Notes under the pieces: generated by a model
Told to the model about the DNA's origin: nothing
What the model saw: the letters and a program-made list of their open reading frames with translations, nothing else
Database searches by the model: none
Shown here: piece by piece, positions 1 through 9,178 of the stretch
Numbering within the stretch: the first letter of the stretch is position 1
Layout of the letters: each line of letters opens with the position of its first letter
Assembly: GCF_000348925.1 (NCBI RefSeq)
Contig: NZ_AODQ01000004.1
Location: 23,273 to 87,272 of the forward strand
Reading direction: 5' to 3'
From: Cesiribacter andamanensis AMV16
Lineage (GTDB): Bacteria; Bacteroidota; Bacteroidia; Cytophagales; Cyclobacteriaceae
Length of the DNA stretch: 64,000 nucleotides
Made by a program: the position numbers and the translations under genes

Positions 1-84
1 CCATTCCCCATTCGTTCTAAATGTTTGGGCAACAGAACCAAAGGTTATCATCAAAAAACTAACAATTAGTAAATTTATTCTCAT
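1..84 (-). CDS. Secreted protein, N-terminal fragment (runs off the window)
   Basis: On the minus strand an ATG at 84-82 opens a frame that stays open to the window edge, giving 28 residues. They read as a signal peptide: Met-Arg, then a hydrophobic core (LLIVSFLMITF), then a probable signal peptidase I site after SVAQ. The mature start TFRTNGEW resembles the mature starts of the next two minus-strand proteins (Gln-Thr followed by a Gly/Trp-rich segment). It is therefore probably the first member of a small tandem family of secreted, T9SS-type proteins. The C-terminus, which would show a sorting domain, is outside the window. The function is unknown. Confidence 0.6.
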   Translation of the reverse strand, partial: MRINLLIVSFLMITFGSVAQTFRTNGEW

Positions 85-498
85 AAGAGTGATTGCTGAG
101 AGTATTATAGTATTGGGTGGAATTGATTTTTTATAGAAGTCTTAGTGACTGTAGGTAACGTGTCAAGTGAATTAGGCACCAAGCTCAATCCATACTACCT
201 AAAGGTATTTAGCAGCAAAATTAATTTTTGAATATACTTCTGCATTTTAGCAAGCTGTATACAAAGCTAGTCCCATCGGCTAAACTAGAAGTTGGCACTA
301 GAGAGTATACCCTACGCATGTATGTATTTACTTAAAAAGCAGGGCTATTGCCTTGATCTTCTACCTCCACCTAACTTCTTGCCAAGGAAACAGGAGGCAA
401 TCTATACTGAATAATAAAAAATGGCATATAAAAACTAAGACCCCAGACTATATAGCCTGGGGTCTTAGTTTTACCAGTAAAGGGCAAACTGATGAAAG
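85..498. other. Non-coding stretch
   Basis: AT-rich spacer between two minus-strand secreted-protein genes. The right end holds the terminator of the frameshifted gene at 499-1610; the left part should hold the promoter of the gene leaving the window, but I see no clean TAnnTTTG element there. No convincing gene or RNA is visible; the open frame beginning at 353 on the plus strand runs antisense into the neighbouring gene and looks spurious. Confidence 0.6.
431..472 (-). terminator. Rho-independent terminator
   Basis: A perfect 16-bp inverted repeat (431-446 with 457-472) with a 10-base loop lies 27 bases beyond the stop codon of the minus-strand gene at 499. Read on the minus strand the stem ends in a run of five T. 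This is a strong intrinsic terminator, and the stem is long enough to work in both directions. Confidence 0.85.
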
Positions 499-1610
499 TT
501 ATTGTAGCAAAAGCCTTGACTGCTTTACCTCAAACTGGTTCCATACCTTTACAATGTACAATCCCTTTGGTAGACCAGTAGTAGAAATCGTCAGTTCATT
601 TACCGGCATTTCAAGGCGTAAAACTTCTGCGCCGGTACTATTTAGGATCGTTATCCATGTACCTTCTGCAGCGCCCGCATATCCAAGCTGTATTTTTCCT
701 GAAGAAGAGGGGTTCGGACTTACATCAAGCGCCCCCGTAGTTCCTGAATACGCCAGCACCATTCCTTTAAAGGCTACGGTACCATCAATGTCGGTCGCTT
801 TCAGGCGGTAGTAGTTGGCGCCATACGGGGGCTGGCGGTCCAGGTAGCTATAGGTTTTAGTCGACTGGCTATCGCCTGTTACATATAGGGTATGAATCGG
901 GCTGAAGTCTTTTCCATTGCCGGAGCGCTCTAGAATATAGTGGCTAAAGTCCCACTCCTTGGCCGAGGCCCAGTCCAACTGAATGCCCTGGGGGATGGTA
1001 GTGGAGCGAAAATAGAGAAGTTCTACGGGGAGGGGAGTGATTCCACTGCCGGTAGCAATAGCCCAAAGATCTGGATGAGTCGCTAATAATTGATTAAAAT
1101 TCTGTCGTCCGTCGTCTGAATATTTTGTATCATTTACTCTGGAGTAGAACTCTCCGTCGTTTTCAAAAGAACCTTGCTTTTCATTTCCTGGCCAGGTGAT
1201 CGATCCATTTATAATCAGGATACCTCCGGAAGCAACATCAAGGTGGGGACTAGCCGCAAAAGTTCCTCTTACAATCAGGATGCCCTTTGGACCTATCGAC
1301 AGCTCTGTGTGATTGGAAAAAGTAAGATTACCTTCAATTACCAAAACCCATTTACCGTTAACCGATCTGTTACGGCTAGATTCCCACTATTCAAACTACC
1401 AGGGATAACAACTCTAGCGCCATCCTTTGCCGCAGCTGCAGTTGATTCTACAATTGTTACGCTACTAACACTTTGTGTAGGAGCAGTACCGCTACTCCAT
1501 ATTGTCCCATCATTCCAATATCCTGCTCTGTCAGTTAAGGTTGTATGGGTTTGCCCATAGGCAAACACAAAACAGGCATTCAAGACAAGACTAAGAAAAA
1601 TCGCTTTCAT
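499..1610 (-). pseudogene. T9SS-sorted secreted protein, broken by one frameshift
   Basis: Two minus-strand frames overlap by 7 bases: 1610-1338 (signal peptide ending at YGQ, then THTTLTDRAGYWNDG) and 1344-499 (rest of the protein). The second lacks an ATG and starts mid-strand in a beta-rich repeat region. Adding one base in the GGGTTTT stretch near 1343-1349 joins them smoothly (VNG-VLVIEGNLTF) and gives 370 residues, close to the 391 of the neighbour. The C-terminus has a fibronectin-like segment (LPVELLYFRS... LDWASAKEWDFSHYILERS) and a type A T9SS sorting domain (NPSSSGK... GLYIVKVWNQ), nearly the same layout as the protein at 1967-3142. It is probably exported through SprA and anchored or released by PorU. 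Its function is unknown. The break may be real or a sequencing error. Confidence 0.75.
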
Positions 1611-1639
1611 ATATTGGACTGAATAAAGCTATAATTGAA

Positions 1640-1647
1640 CAAAGCTA
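1640..1647 (-). promoter_or_regulatory. Putative -7 promoter element
   Basis: On the minus strand this reads TAGCTTTG, a full match to the Bacteroidetes -7 consensus TAnnTTTG, 30 bases before the ATG at 1610. No TTG is seen at the expected -33 distance, so the call is tentative. Confidence 0.35.
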
Positions 1648-1919
1648 AAATCTTTCCCGATCTCAGTTTTTTAGAAATGCTCATTATCCATACCTATGTA
1701 GGAATGGCATCTAATAAGGCTTGTTAATGTAAAAGTAATTAACGATAATAAATTACCGATGCCGCAATACCATCCCAAGCTTGCAACGCATTAGTTGATT
1801 TTTTATGCAATGGAGCGCTATTACTAGAAAATTACCATCTATAAAAGGATGACAAATTCTTCTCCAAACAGTCAAATGCTATGCTAAAGTAACGCTTTAA
1901 GTGATGTAAGCCGGCACAA

Positions 1920-1948
1920 AAAAAGCCCGACTCATGGAGCCAGGCTTT
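1920..1948 (-). terminator. Rho-independent terminator
   Basis: The stem AAAGCC (1922-1927) with GGCTTT (1943-1948), plus an inner CTC/GAG pairing, lies just past the stop of the minus-strand gene at 1967. On the minus strand the stem runs into seven T. Confidence 0.7.
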
Positions 1949-1966
1949 AACTTTTACGCTTGCTTA

Positions 1967-3142
1967 TTACTGTAGTACTACTCGTGTTACTTTACGTTCA
2001 AGGCTGTTAGAGATCTGCAGCAGATACATTCCAGGAGCTATGCCTGCCGTTTCAAATCCTTCGGTCGATAATCCAGCGTTCTTAATCACCCGTCCGGAAG
2101 TGTCAAACAGTACCAACTGGCTTTCTGCAGGACCATTATAGGTAATGTGTACACGACCGTTTTTAGCATGGGCATTGAAAACTTCTGCCCCTATGCGCAC
2201 GACTCTTGTTCCTTTATCTTCTACCGTTCCGTCTATATCAACGGTAAGCAGGCGGTAATATACAGTGCCGGCCAGGCCTGGGCTGTGACGAAAAGAATAC
2301 ACTTGCTTGCCATAGTCAGTGCCTTTGGCACTGATGGTGCCGGCAGGAGTAAAGGTACTGCCTTCAGTCGACCACTCTACTACATAATGGCTAAAGTTCC
2401 ATTCCTTGGCAGCTTCCCAGCGAACCTCAACCGATGAGCCTGTAGAACGAACTGTATAATGAGTCAAATCAACAGGTTGGGGTGTTGGGGGATAAGCTAG
2501 GTAATCGCATTTATTCGGGGCAGTAGGATCGCTATTATTCCCACTCATGTTGAATTCCTTTTGAATGCAATCTAAATACTCGGGATTCAACCAAAAGACA
2601 CCATCATTTCGTGGAAATGGCATGAAGTTAATAGCGTTACCATTAATCTTTTTACCTCCAATTTCCAAGAAGTCAGCTGAAAGTCCGGAATCAGTTTGAG
2701 ATGCAGCTTTGATATCACCTCCTGGACGAATAATAATATAGGAGTCTGCATCCATGATGAGCCGACCCTTCTCATTATCAAGTTTGTTCAGGAAAAGTGT
2801 TGCTCCAGGCTCAATTAATATGATTCCATTGTAGTAAAAAATATTTGTGAACGAGACTGTATGCCCAGCTCTTATCAACATAATATCTGGTTTATCGACT
2901 TTTTCTGGAAAATCAGGCCCACTGGCCTTACCTGTTGATCCTGGATAAAGTCCGGATACAGTCCCTGTTCCAAAAGTTGAACTGGTGAGACCATTAATAT
3001 CCCCAGTATATTCACCAGTAGCCCACTTTGAAGTGCTACCTGCCCAATTTGTTGATGAAACAGTATAATAGACAGTATAAGTCTGCCCGAACACCGGCCC
3101 ACCCAGCGCCACTAGCAGTATAAAGAGTAAAAGTTTTTTCAT
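1967..3142 (-). CDS. T9SS type A sorting domain secreted protein
   Basis: 391 residues. The N-terminus is a signal peptide (MKKLLLFILLVALGG, cleavage after VFGQ). Residues about 25-210 are a Gly/Asn-rich beta-solenoid-like region with short hydrophobic repeats (GIILIEPGATLFL, DADSYIIIRPGGDI). Residues about 225-315 resemble a fibronectin type III-like module (VRWEAAKEWNFSHYVVEWS) often found before T9SS sorting domains. The last 70 residues match a type A sorting domain: NGRVHITYNG, VLFDTSGRVI, then GMYLLQISN and a basic end (RKVTRVVLQ). It should cross the inner membrane by Sec and the outer membrane by SprA. It is a paralogue of the broken gene downstream. The sequence is AT-richer than the rest of the window. 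The biological role is unknown. Confidence 0.85.
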   Translation of the reverse strand: MKKLLLFILLVALGGPVFGQTYTVYYTVSSTNWAGSTSKWATGEYTGDINGLTSSTFGTGTVSGLYPGSTGKASGPDFPEKVDKPDIMLIRAGHTVSFTNIFYYNGIILIEPGATLFLNKLDNEKGRLIMDADSYIIIRPGGDIKAASQTDSGLSADFLEIGGKKINGNAINFMPFPRNDGVFWLNPEYLDCIQKEFNMSGNNSDPTAPNKCDYLAYPPTPQPVDLTHYTVRSTGSSVEVRWEAAKEWNFSHYVVEWSTEGSTFTPAGTISAKGTDYGKQVYSFRHSPGLAGTVYYRLLTVDIDGTVEDKGTRVVRIGAEVFNAHAKNGRVHITYNGPAESQLVLFDTSGRVIKNAGLSTEGFETAGIAPGMYLLQISNSLERKVTRVVLQ

Positions 3143-3194
3143 GACCGTAGAATTTTGGAGCGAGTAGTAATAAAGCAGCGCAATTATCTGAGAT

Positions 3195-3223
3195 CAAAAT
3201 TAAAAAACGTTTCGATAAGTCAA
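3195..3223 (-). promoter_or_regulatory. Bacteroidetes-type promoter
   Basis: On the minus strand TTG (3223-3221, in a TTTTTG run) is followed after 18 bases by TAATTTTG (3202-3195). This is a full match to TTG-N17-23-TAnnTTTG. It lies about 50 bases before the ATG of the T9SS cargo gene at 3142. Confidence 0.6.
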
Positions 3224-3418
3224 AAACTTACACGTCTTATTTTTTAATTATTCAAATAATTCCTTGAATGATATACGTAAAAAGAGCCTTAACGGTTGGT
3301 CTACATGGGATATTTATCCCCAAAAATAATTCCGAGCACCAAAAGCATTACACAGGAGCGCTTTTAAGCTCTTCTGCAGAAAAAAGCCCTCTCTGCCCTA
3401 AACCAGCCCCTCATATTC

Positions 3419-3449
3419 TTGTAGGTTGCCCCGGCAGCCTTTATCTTTG
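3419..3449 (+). promoter_or_regulatory. Bacteroidetes-type promoter
   Basis: TTG at 3419-3421, a 20-base spacer, then TATCTTTG at 3442-3449; both elements match the Bacteroidetes consensus. The ATG of the enoyl-CoA hydratase gene follows 22 bases later. Confidence 0.6.
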
Positions 3450-3471
3450 AGCCAAACCTGACAAAATAGGC

Positions 3472-4260
3472 ATGAACGAATTCGACAACCTGCTTTTAGA
3501 TATAGATAGCACTGGCATTCTGACCATTACCATCAATCGTCCTGATAAACTCAATGCTCTGAACGGTGACACTATAGAAGAACTGCGGACCGCCATCCAG
3601 CAAGTCTATGATGACCCCACCATCAAGGGAGTGATCCTGACCGGAAGCGGTGAGAAAGCATTTGTTGCCGGCGCCGATATCAGCGAACTGGCCCAGCTTA
3701 CTGAAGTAAACGGCCGCAAATTCTCGGAACGGGGTCAGGAAGTATTCGCCCTCTTTGAGAATTGCCACAAGCCCACCATTGCGGCGGTAAATGGCTTTGC
3801 CCTGGGCGGCGGCTGCGAAATTGCCATGGCCTGTCACATGCGCATTGCCACCCAAAACGCCCGCTTTGGCCAGCCGGAGGTAAATCTGGGCATTATCCCA
3901 GGCTATGGGGGCACCCAGCGCCTAACCCAGCTCATTGGTAAGGGCAAGGCCATGGAACTGATGATGACCGGGGATATGATCGGCGCCGACGAAGCCAAAG
4001 CCCTGGGCCTGGTAAACCATGTGGTGGCCGGCCGGGAAGAACTCACCGCTAAATGCCAGGAACTGATGCAAAAGATCACCAGCAAAGGCCCCCTGGCCAT
4101 AGGCATGGTGGTGGATTGTGTAAATGGCGTGTTTAACCCGCAGGTAAAGGGTTACCAGGCCGAAGCAAACGCCTTTGGCAGCTGCTGCCGCACCGCCGAT
4201 TTTAAAGAAGGCACCGCTGCTTTTCTGGAAAAACGCAAACCCCACTTTTCCGGAGAATAA
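3472..4260 (+). CDS. Enoyl-CoA hydratase/isomerase family protein
   Basis: 262 residues, the usual length of a single-domain crotonase. The family hydrates 2-enoyl-CoA to 3-hydroxyacyl-CoA in fatty-acid or aromatic-acid breakdown. Visible features are the CoA and oxyanion-hole segment KAFVAGADISELA (about 62-74), the second oxyanion segment FALGGGCEIAMA (109-120), and FGQPEVNLGIIPGYGG (132-147). Glu116 and Glu136 stand 20 residues apart like the two catalytic glutamates of rat mitochondrial hydratase, so hydratase activity is likely. It has its own promoter, and the flippase gene starts 18 bases after its stop. The phenylacetate genes are 38 kb away, so a PaaF or PaaG role cannot be claimed. 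It could also serve as short-chain crotonase in butanoate metabolism. Confidence 0.88.
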   Translation: MNEFDNLLLDIDSTGILTITINRPDKLNALNGDTIEELRTAIQQVYDDPTIKGVILTGSGEKAFVAGADISELAQLTEVNGRKFSERGQEVFALFENCHKPTIAAVNGFALGGGCEIAMACHMRIATQNARFGQPEVNLGIIPGYGGTQRLTQLIGKGKAMELMMTGDMIGADEAKALGLVNHVVAGREELTAKCQELMQKITSKGPLAIGMVVDCVNGVFNPQVKGYQAEANAFGSCCRTADFKEGTAAFLEKRKPHFSGE

Positions 4261-4278
4261 AGGCCCCGCGCCTGCCCC

Positions 4279-5796
4279 ATGAGCAGCCTAAAAAAACTTG
4301 CCGGCGATACGGCCCTTTACGGCATCAGCAGCATTCTGGGCCGCGCCCTTAACTTTCTGCTGGTACCCCTCTATACCAGTGTGTTTGCCGTAGGCGAGTA
4401 CGGCATAGTGGGTACACTCTATGCTTATGTGGCCTTTTTTAATGTGCTCTATACCTATGGAATGGAAACGGCCTATTTCCGATTTGCCAACAGGCAGCGG
4501 GAACAAGAGCAACTAGCCTATAATACAAGTTTTACCTCTATCCTGATCACCAGCCTGCTGCTGAGCGGCATCCTGTTTCTGCTGGCGCCCACACTACTGG
4601 AATGGCTCAATTACCAGCGGCTTCCAGTGAGCTACATCTACTGGCTGGCCATTATCATTGCTCTAGATGCCATTGTGGCCATCCCCTTTGCCCGCCTGCG
4701 GCTGCAAAACCGGCCCATACTCTTTGCCAGCGCCCGCCTGATCAATATTTTTCTGAACATTGGCCTGAACCTCTTTTTCCTGGTACTATGCCCGGCCATT
4801 CTCCGGGGGGAATGGCCCATGCTTAGCTCGCTGCAGCCACTGGTGGAGCGCATCTATGATCCCGGCCTGGGGGTTGGCTATGTATTCCTGTCCAACCTTA
4901 TTGCAAATTCGCTGTACCTGCCGCTGTTGCTGCCCGTACTATTAAAAGTGCGTCTGCAGCTGTACAAACCCATGTGGAAGGAGATGCTCCTCTACAGCTA
5001 CCCCCTGCTGCTCATGGGCATTGCCGGGGTTACCAACCAGATGCTGTCCATCCCCCTGCTGCAGCACTGGCTGCCGGACAATTTCTATGAAGCGTACAAC
5101 AAGGAGGCCGCCGTGGGTATCTTCATTGGCTGCTACAAGCTCTCCATTTTCATGAACCTTGCCATACAGGCGTTTCGCTTTGCGGCTGAGCCTTTCTTTT
5201 TCAGCAAGGCTTCGGACAAGAACTCTCCTGCCCTTTTCAGTCAGGTAATGCACTACTTTATTCTGGTCTGCTGCCTGATCCTGTTTGCCGTTACAGTGAA
5301 CCTTCCGTGGCTAGTTCCCCTGTTGCTGCGTGACACCATTTACCTGGAGGGCCTTGAGATTGTTCCGATCCTGCTGCTGGGCTACCTTTTTTATGGGGTG
5401 TACCTGAATCTCTCCATCTGGTTCAAGCTCTCGGACAAAACCGGCTGGGGCACCTGGTTTACCAGCATTGGCGCTGTACTGACCATAGTACTCAACCTGC
5501 TGCTGATCCCGCTGTTGGGCTATATGGGGGCAGCCCTCTCGTCCCTGCTGGTATACTTTAGCATTATGGCCATGTGCTATTATTATGGACAGAAGTTCTA
5601 CCCCATTCCCTACCGCACCCTAAGCGGCCTGCTTTACATCGGGGGTACCGTGATGCTTGCTTATGCCCTGCGCCTGCTGATGCCGGAAGCTACCTGGCCC
5701 GCCGTAGCAGCCGGCATTGGCGCCACCCTGCTTTATATCCTGGCCATTGGCCTGTATGAAATGAAGCGGCTGCGCACATCCCCCAGCCCTTTTTAG
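4279..5796 (+). CDS. Polysaccharide flippase (Wzx/MATE-like)
   Basis: 505 residues, almost entirely hydrophobic, with about 12-14 membrane segments. The N-terminus ([28 protein letters not shown]) is the first-helix signature of oligosaccharide flippases of the MOP superfamily, with the characteristic [20 protein letters not shown] next. Such proteins move lipid-linked sugar units across the inner membrane for O-antigen, capsule or exopolysaccharide synthesis. The N-terminal polysaccharide_synt domain covers about residues 5-290 and a C-terminal flippase domain about 330-490. It follows the enoyl-CoA hydratase gene closely and precedes dut. No polymerase or O-antigen cluster is next to it; the nearest sugar gene is the nucleotidyltransferase at 6411. 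The substrate is unknown. Confidence 0.85.
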   Translation: MSSLKKLAGDTALYGISSILGRALNFLLVPLYTSVFAVGEYGIVGTLYAYVAFFNVLYTYGMETAYFRFANRQREQEQLAYNTSFTSILITSLLLSGILFLLAPTLLEWLNYQRLPVSYIYWLAIIIALDAIVAIPFARLRLQNRPILFASARLINIFLNIGLNLFFLVLCPAILRGEWPMLSSLQPLVERIYDPGLGVGYVFLSNLIANSLYLPLLLPVLLKVRLQLYKPMWKEMLLYSYPLLLMGIAGVTNQMLSIPLLQHWLPDNFYEAYNKEAAVGIFIGCYKLSIFMNLAIQAFRFAAEPFFFSKASDKNSPALFSQVMHYFILVCCLILFAVTVNLPWLVPLLLRDTIYLEGLEIVPILLLGYLFYGVYLNLSIWFKLSDKTGWGTWFTSIGAVLTIVLNLLLIPLLGYMGAALSSLLVYFSIMAMCYYYGQKFYPIPYRTLSGLLYIGGTVMLAYALRLLMPEATWPAVAAGIGATLLYILAIGLYEMKRLRTSPSPF

Positions 5797-5804
5797 TATC
5801 TTTG
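5797..5804 (+). promoter_or_regulatory. Putative -7 promoter element for dut
   Basis: TATCTTTG, a full match to TAnnTTTG, lies directly after the flippase stop codon and 32 bases before the dut ATG. No TTG is visible at the -33 distance, so the call is tentative. Confidence 0.4.
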
Positions 5805-5836
5805 TCGAAACCGGAACCCCTCACCTCCTAGCCTGT

Positions 5837-6283
5837 ATGAACAACGAACTTGCCGTTAAGGTCATCAACACATCGCATCACCCCCTGCCGGCTTACCAGA
5901 CTCCTGCGGCTGCCGGCCTGGACCTGCGTGCCTTTTTAGCAGAACCCCTGGAGCTGAAGCCCCTGCAGCGGGTTCTGATCCCCACCGGCCTGTTTCTGGA
6001 GATACCCCTGGGCTTTGAAGCGCAGGTGCGCCCCCGCAGTGGCCTGGCCTATAAACATGGGGTTACGGTCCTGAACAGCCCGGGCACCATCGATGCCGAT
6101 TACCGGGGCGAACTGAAGATCCTTTTGGTTAACCTTTCGGCAGATCCATTCGTTATTAACGACGGTGAGCGCATTGCCCAGCTGGTGGTGGCCCGCCATG
6201 AGGCAGTCCGCTGGGAAGGCACCGAAGCCCTCTCCGATTCCAGTCGGGGCCAGGGAGGCTTTGGCAGCTCGGGAACCAGGTAA
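5837..6283 (+). CDS. dut: dUTP diphosphatase
   Basis: 148 residues. It hydrolyses dUTP to dUMP and pyrophosphate, keeping uracil out of DNA and supplying dUMP for thymidylate. All five motifs of the trimeric dUTPase family are present in order: AAGLDLRA (motif I, about 24-31), [10 protein letters not shown] (II), [14 protein letters not shown] (III, with the catalytic Asp in IDADY), GERIAQLVV (IV) and the glycine-rich [10 protein letters not shown] (V) at the C-terminus. The length is typical. It lies between the flippase and the sugar nucleotidyltransferase on the same strand. A -7-like element 32 bases upstream suggests some independent transcription. Confidence 0.95.
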   Translation: MNNELAVKVINTSHHPLPAYQTPAAAGLDLRAFLAEPLELKPLQRVLIPTGLFLEIPLGFEAQVRPRSGLAYKHGVTVLNSPGTIDADYRGELKILLVNLSADPFVINDGERIAQLVVARHEAVRWEGTEALSDSSRGQGGFGSSGTR

Positions 6284-6410
6284 CCAGCTAGCCCGCAGGT
6301 ATCAGCCTGTGAAGAAGAGAAGATACACAGCCGCTCATCCCTTATCGCTGACACCTTGTATCATTCAACTCGTATTTTAACCTAACGTATACCATACATT
6401 TTTTCTCTCT

Positions 6411-7418
6411 ATGAACATTATTATCCCTATGGCTGGCCGGGGCACACGCATGCGCCCGCATTCGCTTACCGTTCCCAAACCCCTGCTGCCCATTGCCGGC
6501 AAGCCCATTGCCCAGCGCCTGGTTGAGGATATTGCAGGCATTGCCCAGCAAAAGATCGATAACATCGGTTTTGTGATCCACCCCAGCTTTGGGCAGGACG
6601 TAGAAGTACACCTGAAGGAAGTGGCTGCCCAGCTGGGTGCCAAAGGCCATGTCTTTTACCAGGAGAAAGCCCTGGGCACTGCCCATGCCATTATGTGCGC
6701 CGGCGAGCTGCTGGAGGGCAACTGCATTGTAGCCTTTGCCGATACCCTGTTCAAAGCCGATTTTCGGCTCGATACCAGCAGCGACGGCATTATCTGGGTG
6801 CAAAAAGTAGAAGACCCCCGCCCCTTTGGCGTGGTGAAGGTGGATAGCGACGGGCACATTACCGATTTTGTAGAAAAGCCCCAGCAATTTGTTTCTGACC
6901 TGGCCATCATTGGCATCTATTACTTTAAAGAGGGTGACTGGCTGCGCCGGGAGATCCAGTACCTGCTCGATAACGACATCAAGGACAAGGGCGAGTACCA
7001 GATCACCAATGCCCTGGAGAACATGAAGCAGAAGGGTGCCAAATTTGTGCCCGGACAGGTAGATGAATGGCTGGACTGCGGCAACAAAGATGTAACCGTC
7101 TACACCAACCAGCGCTACCTGGAGTACATCAAGGATAAGGAGTTGGTGGCCAAATCGGCCAAAATCACCAATTCGGTGATCATCCCCCCCTGTTATATCG
7201 GAGAAAATGTAGAGCTGTACAATTCAGTGATAGGCCCGCACGTTTCCATAGGAGATAACAGCAAGATCTGGGACAGCCGCCTGGAAAACACCATTGTGCA
7301 GACCAACAGCCAGGTGAAAGACCTCCGGGCCAAGAACTCGATGCTGGGAAACTATGTTATCTATGAAGGCAGGGCAAAAGACCTTAGCGTAGGTGATTAT
7401 AACGTTGTAAAAGAATAA
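6411..7418 (+). CDS. Sugar-phosphate nucleotidyltransferase
   Basis: 335 residues. The N-terminal domain (about 1-235) is a nucleotidyltransferase with the phosphate-binding loop MAGRGTRMRPHS and the KPLLPIAGKP segment. The LGTAHAIMCA segment (about 85) and the DTLF metal/base site (about 107) are also visible. From about residue 245 a left-handed beta-helix is suggested by hexapeptide-like repeats (ITNSVIIPPCYIGENVELYN). The layout fits glucose-1-phosphate thymidylyltransferase or a related enzyme that makes NDP-sugars for surface glycans. The same product is often found beside dut, a TPR protein, a DUF4292 lipoprotein and an EnvC-like protein in Bacteroidetes, as here. The TPR gene follows after 5 bases, so the two are probably cotranscribed. 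The exact sugar and nucleotide cannot be read from the sequence. Confidence 0.88.
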   Translation: MNIIIPMAGRGTRMRPHSLTVPKPLLPIAGKPIAQRLVEDIAGIAQQKIDNIGFVIHPSFGQDVEVHLKEVAAQLGAKGHVFYQEKALGTAHAIMCAGELLEGNCIVAFADTLFKADFRLDTSSDGIIWVQKVEDPRPFGVVKVDSDGHITDFVEKPQQFVSDLAIIGIYYFKEGDWLRREIQYLLDNDIKDKGEYQITNALENMKQKGAKFVPGQVDEWLDCGNKDVTVYTNQRYLEYIKDKELVAKSAKITNSVIIPPCYIGENVELYNSVIGPHVSIGDNSKIWDSRLENTIVQTNSQVKDLRAKNSMLGNYVIYEGRAKDLSVGDYNVVKE

Positions 7419-7423
7419 CCGGC

Positions 7424-9178
7424 ATGAGGCTGTTACCGCATCGGATAGTCCGTATGAGTTTTTTCACATACCTACTGCTTGCAGTAGGTATGTCTTTTTC
7501 ATACGCACAGAAAACCCCTAAAAAGGACAAAACCACCCCAAAAACCGCTCAGCTGCAGACCGGAGCTGCCGATGAGTACTTTATGGATGGCGTGCGCTAT
7601 GCGCTAACAGATGATCATAAAAAAGCCCTCAGCGCCTTTGAGCAGTCGCTGAAGATCAATCCCAAAAACGCGGCAGCCCACTACAAAATGGCCGAAATTC
7701 TGCTGCAGCAGGAGCGCTATGAGGCTGCTATAGGCCATGCCCGGGAAGCACTGGCCCTGGATAAGGAAAACCAGTGGTACTACATGGTACTGGCCGAAGC
7801 CCAGCTGCGCTCCGGCAACTCGGCCGATGCCGCCGCCACCGTTGAGGGCATGATGAGCCGGTCGGGCGCCGCTCCCCACAATTATCTGAAACTGGCCCAG
7901 ATTTACCTGCAGCTCAACCAGACCGACAAGGCCCTAACGGCCCTGAACAAAGCCGAAAAAGAACTGGGCATTGATGAAGGCATTGTAGAGCTCAAGCAGC
8001 GCCTCTACCTGAGCCAGAACAAACTGGCCGATGCCCTGGCCGAAGGCGAAAAACTGGTAGCCCACTACCCTACCGAAAGCAGCTATGCCCTGCGCCAGGC
8101 CCGCCTGTTGCTGAATGTAGAGCGCTATGCCGATGCTCAAAAATACCTGCAGACCTACCTGGAGAAGCACCCCCAGGATGCCGAAGCCAACTACCTGCTG
8201 GCCAAAGCGTATGAGGCCCAGCAACAGCCCCGGCAGGCCAGTGAATACCTCATCAAAGCCTTTGCCAGCCCCGAGCTGGACATTCAGATTAAACTGCAGG
8301 AAATGGCCCGCCTTATTCCGCAGCTGGCCCAGCGACCTGAGCTGGAAGGCAGCCTGGAGCAAATGGCTGCCACCATCCGGGAAGCGCACCCGGCCGATGC
8401 CCAGGCCTACGCCATCTCCGGTGATCTGGCCATAGCCCGCAACCAGAAGCAGCAGGCCCGCGCCAGCTACCTGCAGGCCCTGCAACAGGAAGAAAACAAC
8501 TTTGAGGTCTGGCAGAACGTACTTACCCTTGGTCTGGAACTGGGCCGCTATGACAGCGTGGCCCGCGAGGCCGACCAGGCCCTGATGCTCTTTCCCAACC
8601 AGGCTGCTCTTTACTACTTTAGCGGCGCCGCCAACCTTAGCCTGGATAAGTTTGATGAAGCGGCCATGGCCCTGGAGCAGGGCAAGCGCCTGGCTGCTGC
8701 CAACAAACAGCTTATCAGCATCTTTAACAGCCACCTGGGCGATGCCTATAATGGACTGAAGCGCTACGACCTCTCCGATGCCGCCTATGAGGCTGCCCTG
8801 GCCTTTGACCCCAACAACGCCTACATCCTGAATAACTACAGCTATTATCTGGCCCTGCGGGGCGACAAACTGCCCCTGGCCCTGGAAATGAGCAAGAAAC
8901 TCGTAGCCCAACATCCCACCAACCCCAACTACCTGGATACCCATGCCTGGGTGCTCTACCGCCTGGGCAAGTTCGATCAGGCCCTGCCCCATCTGCAAAA
9001 TGCGCTTAAAGAAGCTGCCGGCAACGATGATGGCACAATTCTTGAACATTATGGCGATGTACTCTTTCGCCTGGGCCGGGTAGATGAGGCCCTCCAGCAA
9101 TGGAAAAAAGCCCTGACCAAGCCTGGCGTATCTGCCCAACTAGAGAAAAAAATAAAGGACCGAAAGCTCTATGAATAA
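7424..9178 (+). CDS. Tetratricopeptide repeat protein, secreted
   Basis: 584 residues. A signal peptide is visible (MRLLPHRIVRMSFFTYLLLAVGMSFSYAQ), so the protein is probably periplasmic or outer-membrane associated; an internal ATG at 7454 would also leave a signal peptide. The mature part is a chain of about a dozen TPR units, for example ALSAFEQSLKINPKNAAAHY and HYKMAEILLQQERYEAAIGH near residues 65-105. The last units (about 435-570) are the best conserved. TPR arrays bind partner proteins; no enzymatic domain is seen. The next gene (DUF4292 lipoprotein) overlaps its end by 8 bases, pointing to translational coupling. Its partner may be the DUF4292 lipoprotein or the EnvC-like protein, but that is inferred from position only. 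Confidence 0.85.
   Translation: MRLLPHRIVRMSFFTYLLLAVGMSFSYAQKTPKKDKTTPKTAQLQTGAADEYFMDGVRYALTDDHKKALSAFEQSLKINPKNAAAHYKMAEILLQQERYEAAIGHAREALALDKENQWYYMVLAEAQLRSGNSADAAATVEGMMSRSGAAPHNYLKLAQIYLQLNQTDKALTALNKAEKELGIDEGIVELKQRLYLSQNKLADALAEGEKLVAHYPTESSYALRQARLLLNVERYADAQKYLQTYLEKHPQDAEANYLLAKAYEAQQQPRQASEYLIKAFASPELDIQIKLQEMARLIPQLAQRPELEGSLEQMAATIREAHPADAQAYAISGDLAIARNQKQQARASYLQALQQEENNFEVWQNVLTLGLELGRYDSVAREADQALMLFPNQAALYYFSGAANLSLDKFDEAAMALEQGKRLAAANKQLISIFNSHLGDAYNGLKRYDLSDAAYEAALAFDPNNAYILNNYSYYLALRGDKLPLALEMSKKLVAQHPTNPNYLDTHAWVLYRLGKFDQALPHLQNALKEAAGNDDGTILEHYGDVLFRLGRVDEALQQWKKALTKPGVSAQLEKKIKDRKLYE

Larger units (their letters stand above)
1611..1966. other. Non-coding stretch with promoter and terminator
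   Basis: AT-rich spacer between two minus-strand T9SS cargo genes. It contains a -7-like element for the downstream gene (1640-1647) and the terminator of the upstream gene (1920-1948). I see no gene or structured RNA in the rest. Confidence 0.6.
3143..3471. other. Intergenic region between divergent genes
   Basis: This spacer separates the minus-strand T9SS cargo gene from the plus-strand enoyl-CoA hydratase gene and carries a promoter for each (3195-3223 minus, 3419-3449 plus). The short frame at 3268-3450 has no recognisable features and overlaps the plus-strand promoter, so I do not call it a gene. Base composition changes from AT-rich to G+C-rich here. Confidence 0.6.

Noticed and set aside
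3268..3450. Short plus-strand frame of 60 codons
   Set aside because: No signal or motif, and it overlaps the -33 and -7 elements of the enoyl-CoA hydratase promoter.
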